Assembly (NCBI GenBank): GCA_002189035.1
Contig: NEEC01000028.1
Coordinates: 196,001-260,000 of the forward strand
Direction: 5' to 3'
Source of the DNA: Utricularia gibba
Taxonomy: Eukaryota > Streptophyta > Magnoliopsida > Lamiales > Lentibulariaceae
Length of the DNA stretch: 64,000 bases
Part shown: positions 45,140-56,275 of the stretch, piece by piece
How the letters are laid out: each line of letters begins with the position of its first letter
Position numbering within the stretch: position 1 is the first letter of the stretch
Translations under genes and position numbers: made by a program
The notes under the pieces: generated by a model
What the model was told of the DNA's origin: nothing
Database searches by the model: none
Seen by the model: the letters and a program-made list of their open reading frames with translations, nothing else

Positions 45140-45717
45140 GTGCGGAGCTGAGCATCCTTTATTCGCTGGGATAAAGCTTTTCCTCTGCAGGGGCCTTGTG
45201 CAGTAAACCCTCTACGGGCGGGGCGGTTGTCCGTCGTCGTTAAGTAGTCCCCGCGAAGCTTTCGGGAAGAGGGGTAGTCTTGTGTGTAAGCATAGCATTT
45301 CTGGTCGAACCCGCCCAACCCTACGTTGAAGAACCGAACCTGACAGACACATCTTTTGGGAGGGTACTCCGAGTAGTGGGTACCTCGTAGGACCTCGACC
45401 CGCCTACTCGGGTCTTGTATGGATATGCAGGAAGGGGTGCTCCTAGGTGTGTGTAGGGGTTGTGTTTGTTCGCGAGAATGGATTCCTCGTCAAGTCAGTT
45501 TGGGGGTGTGGACACACTTGCGCGAATTCGGGTAACGGCTACAAGGGTCGATGGTTTTGAGAAAGGAAACTGTACCCGACCAGGGATGGACGTAAACTCG
45601 TAAGCTACCGAGGGTAGGGATAATCGTCCAGGTCTTATTGTGAAAGAAAAACCCGCCCCGCTACAGCAGGCGGGTTCTTTCCTCTGTCGTCGCCGGCGAG
45701 CTCTTTCTTGGTTTGGT

Positions 45718-45836
45718 GAGGAACGAAGTGCTCGACCGGGTTTCAAGAGCTCGACCGAAAGGTTCGAAGACCTCTCCCTATCGCCGGAGGTTTCAAGATC
45801 TCGACCGGAGTTCGTTTGCGGGAGTCTGGAAGGTTT
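45718..45836 (+). repeat. R1 cluster in nad4 intron 1
   Basis: F, E, G, D and C modules. Confidence 0.9.
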
Positions 45837-45929
45837 TCAGTTGAGATTGAGAGTTGTTGCAAAAAGGGGGAGGATCGACCCGTTCAGTAGAGTTCCGAAG
45901 AAAGACAGTTGGCAGCTGGGTGGATGGTT

Positions 45930-46045
45930 TCACACTCCCTTCACACTCCCGCATTCTTTCCTACCTTCACACTCCCGCATTCCGGCCGGTCCCGCCACTA
46001 AAGAGCTTCTTCAAACCTCCGGCGATAGGGAGAGGTCTTCGAACA
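45930..46045 (-). repeat. R1 cluster (reverse) in nad4 intron 1
   Basis: Reverse C, B, H and G. Its end (46013-46044) is the exact complement of 45762-45793. Confidence 0.9.
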
Positions 46046-46402
46046 TCGACCCTTTTTTCTTTGGAAGACGGACGTTCGGTTCGAAAGGCATGGTTTTCAG
46101 TATGTCTCCAGATAGGGCCCCACTAGTCCGGCTAGCTAGTGAGCGGTTCTTTCAGGCGAGCATCTACAGCAACGCAAGCACCATTGTTCGCCACCACCCG
46201 AGAAGCAAAAGATTCGAGAGTCCAGGCCTCAAATACATGCAACTATAGTGGTCTAATGCCAAGGCCGACGACGGAAGCTCGGGACGGAGCCGTATGAGGC
46301 GGAAGTCTCACGTACGGTTCTCTGAGAAGGGAGTGGCTACCTACTGGAGCTTCGACCAACCGCCACCGGTCAATTCCGCTTTTGGGCCACCCTTTACTCT
46401 AC

Positions 46403-46917
46403 CATTATTATAGGGGTATGGGGTTCGAGACAAAGAAAGATCAAGGCAGCATATCAGTTTTTCCTTTATACTTTACTTGGATCTGTTTTTATGCTATTAG
46501 CTATTCTGTTGATTCTTTTCCAAACAGGAACAACCGATTTACAAATTTCATTAACCACAGAATTTAGTGAGCGGCGCCAAATCTTTCTATGGATTGCTTC
46601 TTTCGCCTCTTTCGCCGTCAAAGTGCCTATGGTACCAGTTCATATTTGGTTACCCGAGGCTCATGTAGAGGCACCTACGGCAGGATCCGTCATCTTGGCA
46701 GGAATTCCTTTAAAATTGGGAACCTACGGGTTTTTAAGATTTTCAATACCCATGTTTCCCGAAGCGACACTTTGTTCCACTCCTTTCATTTATACTCCAA
46801 GCGCGATTGCTATAATATATACTTCCTCGACCACTTTAAGACAGATCGATCTTAAGAAGATCATAGCTTACTCCTCAGTAGCTCATATGAATCTGGTGAC
46901 TATTGGTATGTTTAGTC
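46403..46917 (+). CDS. nad4: NADH dehydrogenase subunit 4, exon 2
   Basis: 515 bp, exactly the usual plant length. Encodes IIIGVWGSRQRKIKAAYQFF through the conserved VKVPMVPVHIWLPEAHVEAP, SVILAGIPLKLGTYGF and IAYSSVAHMNLVTIGMFS, and ends with the first base (C) of the next codon. The joined codon with exon 3 is CCG (Pro), where plants have Leu, so editing at the splice junction (CCG to CUG) is predicted. PEAHVEAP is the family's quinone/proton-pathway signature region. Confidence 0.97.
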
Positions 46918-47116
46918 GGGCGGCGGCCGTTAGGTCACCTATTTTGAGTTATGGACACACAAGGCCAAAACATGTGTGCCGGGCGTGCGACCCATCAACC
47001 TACTAGCAATGGGGGAGAAAACATAGCATGTCGCAAAAAAAGCAGGATTCGAGGCGTGATGTTAATTGCCCAAGCCCCTTAGCGCCACGGGACGGGAGGG
47101 CGGCCCTACGCGCAGG

Positions 47117-47151
47117 CAACAGACAGATTCGAATATCGAATCTGTCTGTTG
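47117..47151. repeat. 16-bp perfect hairpin in nad4 intron 2
   Basis: CAACAGACAGATTCGA, loop ATA, then the exact complement. Confidence 0.97.
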
Positions 47152-48219
47152 TCTTTCCCAATTCATCCGTGAATAAGAATGCCAAGGGCGTGAAGCGAGT
47201 GCTTCTAGCAGCTTTGCCTGCTTTTTTTTTTTTGATGTTGGCGGCTGCCCAACGAGTTCAGTTTACGTAACGAGTAGTGTCGCAAGACTTTCAGCGAGTC
47301 TTAAATTGCTTACCCCGGTACCACACAGAAAGAAAGAGCGTAGAGCCCCGGCCCGGTAGGTCCGTTAACGTAAAGCGAGGAGTTGAGCCTGAACTAGCGA
47401 ATCGAAGTCACTTTCGGAACCATACTTCCTACAGCGTTGATGTGTTCAGTCCAGCGGGAACGCGCAGCGCAAACGAACGTGAGCTGCTATACCGAATCCC
47501 CCGCAGGCCGGCGGGGACCGAGTGGTAAGGCCATGATATGCAGGGGAAAATATCACTCATTCTTCCATTGGGGACAGGTGCACGAACGACAACTCCAAAC
47601 GTCACACATCCTAGCCTACCTACCGTTTAGGTGGCACCAGCGAGATCCAGCGTCGGTAAGGTCGTGTCGCGGCAGCTCCACTCCGCAGCGGTCTGATGAA
47701 CTTCACTTCGTTGCCTTCCCTTAGCGAAGCGAATGGGCGCAGTGCCGTGGGTAAGTTTCGGGGCGGAGATTGAAGAGAGACCAGAAGAATGATTCATTTG
47801 GATCGACGAGCTTTTTCAGCCCAAAAACAAACTAAGAATCAATGGAAGTCTATCGATGATCTATCTCTATATCTAAGGGATCTCTCTATACATCAAAAAT
47901 GGCATGATATGATCGCCTTTGTTTGATATGTTCATTCAGTACCAATACAAAAGTACGCAAAAGTGGAAGGGCCACTATAGAAGCTAGAAGTAGCTAGCCC
48001 GCCCTAACCGTCACGACAAGATCAAATTTGCCAGTTGAATGGAATCTGTTGTAGGTGGCAACGCCCGCCTACCAATCAAAGAGGCTGAGAGTAAGCTCAC
48101 CCGTAAGCTTAAGAGCTTCCCTTCATTCGCTTCGCGGGAGCCGCACAGCACATAGCTGGAAGTCAGAGGGCCCATACTACCTGCCTAACCCTTCGCTCCG
48201 AGCGAGGCTCCGTAGGAAC

Positions 48220-48275
48220 CTTCACACTCCCGCATTCCGGTCGAGATCTTGAAACCGTAGGCCTTCAATTGGTCC
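48220..48275 (-). repeat. R1 copy (reverse) in nad4 intron 2
   Basis: C, D and A modules. Confidence 0.88.
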
Positions 48276-48293
48276 ATCCATCATCGACCCAAC

Positions 48294-48362
48294 GAGCGGA
48301 ACGAGTGTAACGATAGTGAAGCGAGTCAAAGAGCTCAGCTCCATACTTGGAGCGAGTAGAAA
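48294..48362 (+). repeat. R2 copy in nad4 intron 2
   Basis: GAGTGTAACGATAGTGAAGC, then TCCATACTTGGAGCGAGTAG and an A-run; the second half matches 59255-59281. Confidence 0.85.
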
Positions 48363-48706
48363 AAAAAGAAGGGAAGGGGCCTATTTATTTGCATGACCTC
48401 TGCAGATTGTACCCTATCTACACCCGGAGCCACTCCCCTAGCGGTCCTGCCACCACGCCGCAGAACGGGAGCTGTTGAGAGGTTCCATATTGCCGAGACG
48501 AAGGGCTTCTGTACGTGATCGTAGTATGTCATGTCGTCTCGTCCCCGCAGCATCGAAGAGTACCAGTGCACTATGTTCCGATTCACGGAGTTGGAAGATA
48601 GAGTTGGGGTGGGGGTCTACGATGTGATACTCAAGTATGACCCGGGGAGATACATGCTAACTATGGGTAGGAAGCAGGAACCTTTATTTACATATTTGTG
48701 GGGGGT

Positions 48707-48747
48707 TTCACACTACCGCATTCCGGCCTCTGGCCTTCAATTGGTCC
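48707..48747 (-). repeat. R1 copy (reverse) in nad4 intron 2
   Basis: Simple C-end, B and A unit, about 55 bp before domain V. Confidence 0.88.
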
Positions 48748-48886
48748 ATCGATCGACAGAGCGGAACGACCAGAAAAGAAAAAAAAGGAGTGTTGTTAGA
48801 AAGCCGTATGATAGGTGGTAACTATCTTGTACGGTTCGGGGGGTAATCGGCGTACTCCGATCAGTGGGGGGAATCTTTGGCTCTAT

Positions 48887-49309
48887 CGAACATACAGGGA
48901 ATTGGAGGTAGCATTCTACCGATGTCAGGTCATGGACTGGTTTCTTCAGCCCTTTTTCTATGTGTTGGTGTTCTATATGACCGACATAAGACTCGACTTG
49001 TTAGATATTACGGAGGTTCAGTGAGCACCATGCCGAATCTCCCTACCATTTTCTTCTCTTCCACTTTGGCCAATATGAGTTCACCTGGTACTAGCAGTTT
49101 TATCGGGGAATTTCTCATCTTAGTAGGAGCTTTCCAAAGAAATAGCTTAGTTGCGACATTAGCAGCGCTTGGGATGATTTTAGGCGCGGCCTATTCCCTT
49201 TGGCTATATAATCGTGCGGTTTCTGGGAATTTAAAACCCGATTTCCTCCATAAATTCTCCGATCCAAATGGCAGAGAAGTTTCCATATTGTTACCCTTTC
49301 TTGTTGGAG
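48887..49309 (+). CDS. nad4: NADH dehydrogenase subunit 4, exon 3
   Basis: 423 bp, the usual length. Encodes NIQGIGGSILPMSGHGLVSS, ALFLCVGVLYDRHKTRLVRY, SSPGTSSFIGEFLILVGAF and DFLHKFSDPNGREV, ending with one base of a Val codon (GGA G). GHGLVSSALFL carries the conserved membrane His. Pro/Ser to Leu/Phe editing is expected at several positions (for example ILPMS to ILLML). Confidence 0.97.
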
Positions 49310-49970
49310 GGGCGACCGTCCGTTAAACTACCAAAAAAACAAGGGAGCAATGTGATCATGACATTGTAGGTGCTTGCGATGGGGCGGATGCGACTTCCCT
49401 CAGTTGGTTTGGGTGGCATAGCCCGTTGCAGAAGCCCCCCCTTTATCCATTTCTTTACTCTTTTCTTTAGGGAGCGGAGCCAAAGCTTTACTTTTTTTAC
49501 CAAACTAATAAAAGCTCGCGCTAGGCGCTTACCTTTTTAGGCTGAGCCGTATCTTGGGAACGATAGAAAGAAAGTACGGGGGCGGATGATACTTCTCGAC
49601 CCTGTCTCCGAGGGACAGTTGAACGAGCTACTCATGAATGCTGCCGGGTTGGACGAGCCAATAACTCGAACGCGTTTGGTCTTTTTTTTTAGCAAGAATC
49701 ACAGCCTTACCTTATCTGAACCATGATACGGACTCCAAGTTCTTATGGCAGAGCACGAGGATGGATGAAATGAAATATTCTGATGGGAATGGAAACCAGA
49801 AGCACGACTGGGGTCTTCGTGGTCCAAATAATAAAACCTTCAGTAAGAGTAACGTAAGCATGAGACTTTTTGGTAGTACCGGTGAACCAGATGGCCGCGG
49901 CGATGGAATCTGGGACGGAGGACTTGTAGTATCTCTCTAGATCTGGCAAAAGCGAAAGAACCCCTAACCT

Positions 49971-50080
49971 TCCCTACCTCTCACTTCGTTCGAGCCCTTC
50001 ACACTACCGCAAACGAACTCCGGTCGAGATCTTGAAACCGTAGGCCGGAATGCGGTAGGTTTGAATGCGGGAGTGTGAAA
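49971..50080 (-). repeat. R1 cluster (mixed) in nad4 intron 3
   Basis: Reverse F, C and D, then forward B-C (GCCGGAATGCGGTAGG, TTTGAATGCGGGAGTGTG), so one cluster contains both orientations joined at the D module. Confidence 0.88.
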
Positions 50081-50545
50081 GAGCACCTTTTTTTTGATTC
50101 AATACAATAGGGTAAAAGATCGTACAGTTCCCTACTGAGACAAACTAGAAAAGGGATCTTCGGCGCGCTGGGCTGGGCATACCTCTTGCGTCTTTCTCGT
50201 GGCGGGAACAGAACAACAGGGAACGCTGCGCTCGAGGGCGAGCTTTTGAGAGAATGGGTCGATGAAATTGAGAAAGGCTTCCGTTTTCGTTCTAGGTTTG
50301 GGCAAAGAAGCACCTCTCGATCTTTTTCGTAGTTGAGTTGGGGGAAGGAGTCTAAATCAATGAACATGTTTGAACCATCATTGATGGACGTTGCACATGA
50401 CACGATCAATTCGACTCGAGGTCCGGCGCTAATAGAAGTTGCTTACTTTCCTAGTAGCGAAGGAAAAGGGCAGAGCTTTTTTCGTAGTAATTGCGGGCGG
50501 GCCGTGCCTGACCGGAAGATCTCCATTTCATCGACCCGTAATTCA

Positions 50546-50672
50546 ATGAAGCGAGTCAAAGAACAGAGAACGAGATGAAACGAGTGTAACGATAGTGAAA
50601 CGAGTAACAAAAGAAAGAACAACGTGTAGTCGAGTAGAAAGAATGTAAAGGAAAAAAATGGAGCGAGTTGAG
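50546..50672 (+). repeat. R2 cluster in nad4 intron 3
   Basis: AATGAAGCGAGTCAAAGAAC, GAAACGAGTGTAACGATAG and TGGAGCGAGTTGAG. Confidence 0.8.
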
Positions 50673-50803
50673 TTGAACGAAAGCCCTACCCACAGCTACA
50701 ACTACTGGCGCTTCAAAAGGCGACGATGGCGCTACTAAAAGCCCTTTTATAGGTCGTCTAATCGTTTAAGGTAGGTGTAAGACCTGAAAGCCTTTGGATG
50801 GAT

Positions 50804-50867
50804 GTTCGAAGACCTCTCCCTATCGCCTACGGTTTCAAGATTTCGACCGGAATGCGGGAGTGTGAAA
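50804..50867 (+). repeat. R1 copy in nad4 intron 3
   Basis: G, D (one substitution, GATTTCG) and C. Confidence 0.88.
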
Positions 50868-51625
50868 GAGCAGCCCAACAACAAAAAAAGTGGAACCCTT
50901 CCCCTATTTTTTTTAGGCATTTCATTCGGCCCACTTCAAAGAAAATGAGAAAAAGGGGTCGGTCAATAGCACATCTCTTTCTTTCCCCGGTCTCCTTTCG
51001 GAGGAGAGGCGCTAACTGCCCTAATCCGGTAGGGTCGGACTTGTTTGCCCCAGCTTGGCAAATCGCATCCCCGCACAAGCGCCCCAACCCATTATTCCTT
51101 AGTGTTTCAACGGCAGGGAAGGCAGTCGTAGAAGCAAAGCCTATCGCCACGCCGACCATCAAATACGAGATTGGGCTCCTTCTCAAAGATTTTATGGAAT
51201 GGCCCAGCCCAAAAAAGGAAAGTGTTAGTACGCGATGCGTTCCATTTGTACGAATCGCGAACATACCACGCACGACCGGACGTAGACCCACGTCGAGCTG
51301 GCAGACCTGGTCGGGCGCAGGCCGTGTTGGATGCGAAAAGTCGAGTCTCGGATCAGCCTAGTGCACCAACCACGTGGTACGACGGGCACCCAAAGACCTG
51401 GCGAATGATGGCCCACTCCACCCAAGAGCGCTTATGTTATAGGGTAACTCATGGCAATATTCAACGCGCCTTATGGTTTGTTTTGCTATCCGGCAGGAAT
51501 AAAAATAAAAAGTCCAGATTGGTTGGTGAGCCTAGTGATAGGAGACTATCTAGCTTGGTTCGGAGAGCACGGTGAAAGATTTTTTGCTAAATGTTACGGC
51601 CTAAATGCTGAACTATTGACCCTAC

Positions 51626-51714
51626 TTGTTTGGATGGGTGTTCACCCCAAAGTGTTCCCGGACTGCATGCATACATCCGTAAGTAACTTAGTGCAACATG
51701 GCAAATGGAATTGA
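51626..51714 (+). CDS. nad4: NADH dehydrogenase subunit 4, exon 4
   Basis: 89 bp, the usual length. Encodes VWMGVHPKVFPDCMHTSVSN and LVQHGKWN before TGA. H in GVHP and P in VFPDC are editing sites (Tyr and Leu in the family). Completes nad4. Confidence 0.96.
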
Positions 51715-51962
51715 GAGGAATCAGCAAAGAAAAGAAAAATAGGTCAATAACATCAACATGTATTTTGAGAGATTGTCCTGGGGCTGAGGAGTGTGAATCT
51801 TTTTTTAGCCAAGAGCTTGACCGGGAGCATATAGTGCAAAGCGCCTTTTCGGAAAAGTCCAGTTCAAGACAAAGGAAGGGAAAAGCCCAGCCCAAGGCCT
51901 TTGCTGGATGAGCCTATGAACTTCAGATTCCAATTCCTCCATGAGAACTAAGAAGACGGCTA
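51715..51962. other. nad4 3' flank
   Basis: Short spacer, presumably the nad4 3' untranslated region. No feature seen. Confidence 0.4.
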
Positions 51963-52162
51963 GACCGAAAGGGAGAGGGACCCATTGAAGGCCAGAGGCC
52001 GGAATGCGGTAGGAAAGAAGGCCGGAGGTTTGAAGAAGCTCTTTAGTTAGGGACCGGCCTACGGTTTCAAGATCTCGACCGTTTGCGGGAATTCGTTTGC
52101 GGGAGTTTTTCGGGCTCGACCGTGGGGTTGGGAAGCGGTAGGTTTGAATGCGGTAGTGTGAA
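51963..52162 (+). repeat. R1 cluster downstream of nad4
   Basis: One of the longest clusters: E, A (CCCATTG variant), B, H, D, C. It begins with ACCGAAAGGGAGAGG. Confidence 0.9.
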
Positions 52163-53464
52163 AGGGCAATCTCTTGCATTAGACACAGTCCAGCCATTCT
52201 GCGGCTAGGAGGAAGGTGCCCCATTTTTCTGTTGCTGAAAGACCGCTACCACTTCACTTATGTTGATGCTCAATGAAATGTTGAGAAGAGGACATCTCCT
52301 AACTGTGGTAATTGCCGCGTAATAGGATGTGTTGATAATAGAGTCTTTTGCCACCTTATACCGTAGTCGTTGATGTAGCCCCAAGCCCCTCTTCTCTCTA
52401 GCCTTAGATTTTTTGATAGAGACCGATCCGCTTTTGTTGGCAAGTTCGGAATCTGGCTTTTAGGGGTGGACCTTCAAAATTCTCCTTTTCCATTGGTCAT
52501 TATCTAATCTGTTAGTGATCCTGTCTGTCCCATTTCAGGGATAGGCCTTACTAATCAGTGTAACGACGTGGTGGTGTACGTAGAACATAGGTGCCTGGGA
52601 CACGGTACCACTGTCTCTTGCGATTGGAGGTAGAGACCTCCGAGATCCGAGCTTTCGTTGAGTGGGAACTCGAATTCAACAGTCGAAATGGCTTAGCTGC
52701 AGGGAAACCCTCACATGCTAGAATTACAGTCGACAAAAAATACAACAACCTCTTTTGTAATGGAATCGGTTCTCTATCCTTTTTTAAAAGTCATTCGATT
52801 TTTTTTTCATCTCCAGGTGATGACCGGTCCTTCCCTTACCTCCCTGTTGGGATATCGAGCGCCATGGGAAAGTCCTTCGACTCTCTTATTTCTTTCACTC
52901 TTCGCTAATTGCAGTGTAAAAAAAGACTAGGATTATTCGCCTTGTTCATTCCCAGGGTTGTTTTCTCTTATCAAGGGACCGTGTTTAAATACCATGAGAC
53001 TGGACCGGGTTGACTGCAAAGTAACAAGTCGAAAATCCTTCCACCGAGCCCGCCCGGCGATTGAGGGACTAGATATCTTCCGGAGAAGATCGACAAAATA
53101 AAGTCTTTCTCTGTGTCTTTAACTGTCGAAAGAGGAAGAGAGAAAAGGACTAGAGTTCTCTCTGTCCCTCGGAGCTTGAAATGGAGATTCTAACTGGTAG
53201 TACGACCTGGGGAGTCGTAGATTTTTGGGAAGAGGGTCTCATCACACGGAAAAGATATTAGATAGCGTTGATGTATCTATCCGCAGTAGGACTTAAACAG
53301 TCGTCGAGGACACTAGCGGCACCTACGGGTCCCTATTTGAATTCCGTTTTTCGTAAACCATTCGCCCTCTCCCTTTCGGTCGAGCACTTCGTTCCTTCCC
53401 CTCTTTCTTTGAATTCGAGTGGGGACTCTATAAAGTACTCTAAAGGGTATCCACCTCTTACGAA
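52163..53464. other. Spacer, no gene recognised
   Basis: The 105-codon ORF at 52591-52908 is unrecognised. A reverse E/F R1 piece (CTCTCCCTTTCGGTCGAGCA) lies at 53366-53398. Confidence 0.45.
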
Positions 53465-53570
53465 AAGACAAGTTTCCGGTAGAAGAACTCCTTGAAGAGT
53501 TACACGGTGCAAAATACTTCTCCAAGCTCGATTGTTGAGCCGGGTACCACCAAGTCAGGATGAGCAATTA
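53465..53570 (+). mobile_element. Ty3/gypsy reverse-transcriptase fragment (short)
   Basis: The plus strand reads LLEELHGAKYFSKLDC, stop, AGYHQVRM, the 'L.L.GA.YFSKLDLR.GYHQIRM' block around RT motif A of gypsy elements. The stop falls in the LRSG segment. Only about 35 codons survive. Confidence 0.8.
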
Positions 53571-55158
53571 GTCGCATTGACGAATCAATACATTCGAGAG
53601 GACGATTTGAACCGCATTGGGGATTTGGGGTTAGGAGGAGGCAAGGATACTATTGTGCAATAAAAACCCCACAAGAAGCTGGAATGGATTGAGCAATTAC
53701 CTCCGCCGATGAAGTATCCGTAGAATGCGACTAAAAGGAGCAATCGAGATTGGGGGATAAATCATGAACAAAGGCAGTCCATCCGAAAACCTTGGGAGGA
53801 AGTGAGAATAACTGGGACTGGGGTAACAACCGACGAAGAGGGACAGGGAACGATTGATGAGAAAAGAAGCTGTAAGGACAGCATCAGACAGACCAAAAGT
53901 AACGAGGAACGTGCATTTGTATCATGAGTGCACGTGCTACATCAAGAAGATGACGATGCTTACGCTCAGCGACACCATTTTGTTGAGAGGTGTAAGGATG
54001 TGCAACAGATGAATGACCCCAACGAAGTGTCACTTTGATTTAGTGGAGTGAGTGGAGTGCTTCCGCTTTTCTTTTATGGCTTGCGTTGCGGCTTTTCCTA
54101 TTCTTTCTCTAAAGTAGTAACCTAGGATCCTGCTATGAAATAAGCCGGCTTGTAAAGCAAAGCGAAAAGTGAATAAAGATCTCAATCTTGAATATTATAG
54201 GTTCCCAGCGGTTTGTTAGTTGTGCTATTCAATAGTTAGATTTCAGGGCCCTCCGCTTATCCGTTGCTCTGATCCGTCTGGCCTTCCTCTGTAGCATGCG
54301 GTCGAACCCACTTTCAAGATCCAGCATCCCCTCTTCTTGCCGTGAAAGTGAGGAGAGCTCGCGAAGCTGCATAGCCTCGAACCTGGATTGTGTTTCTAGG
54401 TCGATTGAATCAACATTTCCCTCTTTGTGATAGGTGAGAAACGTTCTAAATACTTTTCGACAAAGAGGGAAAAAGATTGAATTGAATACCTGGGGAGAGT
54501 CAAGTACCATTCCATAGCTTGATCAGTAAGGCTCTTTGGGAATAGTTTGATTAGTTTACTTTCATCATGAGCCACTTCAGCACATTAGGCGGGTTGGCAT
54601 AAAAGGATTTCACGTGCGTAAGGCCCTTTTCGCTATGTAGGTGAAACTACTCGTGAGCCAAAGCATTCCTTCCAAATCTTTCTCATGTTCGTTTCACTAT
54701 CGTTACACTCACAGGGTTGATGGAATGGATTTCCTACTATTTCTTGAAAGAAGGAATACATATACACAATGTGATACTCTTTAGGGGAAAAAAAAGCGAG
54801 CGGAAACAAACTACAATCAAGTTGCGGTAACCTAACAACAATGAAAAGAATACCCTACAATCGGGAAAGAAGGCGGAGGGGGTTCGGACTTTCTGTTCGT
54901 GAAGTTTTTATAGCCAACTCCTTTGTCTTACTTGTAGTTATCTACGCACTAAAGATACCGACATCATCCCGTTCCCGATTGCCCAAAAAAGCGATAGGGA
55001 AAGGGATAGACGAGCGAGTGAATAGTGACGAAAACTGCGTATCCGAAAGAAAGGAAGAGCTTCATTAATGAAGCTCGAACCTTAAACGTCTTAGGGAATA
55101 CCAAGTACCCTGGGAACCGGAGACACATAACAAAATCAAATCATGATGACTTACAAAC
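53571..55158. other. Spacer, no gene recognised
   Basis: A 93-codon minus ORF (54229-54510) and a 75-codon plus ORF (54841-55068) have no known domain. The latter may belong to the plasmid-derived piece that follows. Confidence 0.45.
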
Positions 55159-56005
55159 ATGAAAATATTACTTCCAATTCGTATTTTTCAGAGCTTGAGA
55201 GATGGTTTCTTTTTGCAATCGCTTACAAGGAAAAAAAGAATGTTTGTAGCGACTAGTTCTTGTGGCTATTGGTATGGTAGAATGTGCTATTCGACTAATA
55301 CGTTAGGTAAGGCAATTCCACTATTCGATAGTTTCTGTAATGAACTTCCCAAGAAAATGGTATACGATCTTATTGAGGAGAATGTTAGGTGAAACGGCGA
55401 GAAATATGAAGATGCTCATATCAAAGGAGTGTTTCTAAACATCTATTATGAAGTAACGAATTGGCAAGCCGATTTTCCTATTATTCCTGCAGTTACACTG
55501 ATTGCGAGAATTCTAGATGTTCTACAATCTGAGCTAGTCAGTGGTAGTATCCCTAAAGAAGTGCAATCTCTGATGCATAAACCAAGTCGTGTTCCCTCTA
55601 CTATCACGTCAATCAAGAGTAATGCTACGAAATGTCGTGCTTTCATTGTTGCTGATATCGAGACTGTGATGGTGGATAATATTCATGTTCCTTATGCTGC
55701 TGGTTTCTTAGTGGTCAATCCCGCTGATGATCTGACTTGCCTTCAAGAGGACTCGGATTGTATCCAAATGTATTTCAGTGAAGATCACATCCCTGTGTAT
55801 TCGAAGTTTGCAGACCGTAGTCATAGAATGTTGTTCTATTTCGTCTTTCATTTGGAGTAGTTAAGAAGTACAAAGAGAAATATAAGAGTGGTCTTAGAAC
55901 GATTTATTTCCACAATTTCGCGCATTTTGATGGTATTTTAATTCTTAGACATTTTTTAGACCGTGGGAAGGACCTATTTCATCAAGCGGTCCCGCTAGAG
56001 ACATA
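55159..56005 (+). pseudogene. dpo: Linear-plasmid type family B DNA polymerase, N-terminal relic
   Basis: Three broken frames in order. 55159-55392 is an unrecognised N-terminal part. 55429-55860 is a 143-codon frame with FIVADIETVMVDNIHVPYAA, the Exo I (DIET) motif of protein-primed family B polymerases. After a one-base shift, about 55857-56005 reads YFHNFAHFDGILILRHF, the Exo II motif (N...FD), before a stop. The polymerase domain (palm motifs with DTDS) is missing. Such enzymes replicate the linear plasmids of plant mitochondria with a terminal protein, and integrated pieces are common. It is not functional as an enzyme. Confidence 0.82.
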
Positions 56006-56166
56006 AACAGCCATGGATAATTATGAGATGAGATCCTTCCGAATGAGCAAAGAGAATACCTAGACTTAGTCGTTTTGTCGTCTTTCTAATTGAAGAAAAT
56101 AAAACTGCAAGTACAGAGCCCCGACTGGTACGATTCAATTCAACATTTTGTTCGTTCGGGTTTGAT

Positions 56167-56275
56167 TGACCAATTGAAGGCCGGAGGAACGAATGGGGTA
56201 GGAAAGAAGACCTCTCCCTATCGCCTACGGACCGGCCTACGGTTTCAAGATCTCGACCGGAATGCGGGAGTGTGA
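56167..56275 (+). repeat. R1 cluster
   Basis: A, F-part, G, D and C. Confidence 0.88.

Larger units (their letters stand above)
45140..46402 (+). other. nad4: nad4 intron 1 (group II)
   Basis: Begins GTGCG and ends CTCTAC. Domain V is visible at about 46287-46320 (GAGCCGTATGAGGCGGAAGT, CTCACGTACGGTTC), with the intron end about 80 bp further. A 202-codon ORF inside is built from repeats. Two R1 clusters in opposite orientation are inserted in it. Confidence 0.92.
46918..48886 (+). other. nad4: nad4 intron 2 (group II)
   Basis: Begins GGGCG, ends CTCTAT. Domain V is at about 48802-48837 (AAGCCGTATGATAGGTGG, TATCTTGTACGGTTC). Holds two reverse R1 copies, one R2 copy and a 16-bp hairpin. There is no maturase ORF. 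Confidence 0.92.
49310..51625 (+). other. nad4: nad4 intron 3 (group II)
   Basis: Begins GGGCGACC and ends ACCCTAC. Includes two R1 copies in partly opposite orientation and an R2 block. Domain V could not be assigned with certainty. ORFs of 136-187 codons inside are repeat-derived or shadows. Confidence 0.88.

Noticed and set aside
45640-46248. 202-codon ORF inside nad4 intron 1
   Set aside because: Largely translated R1 modules (for example ERSSNI, PAGPATKELLQTSG), which appear in many unrelated ORFs of this window; no domain.
50798-51361. 187- and 154-codon ORFs in nad4 intron 3
   Set aside because: Intronic, overlapping each other on opposite strands, partly R1 sequence, no conserved motif.
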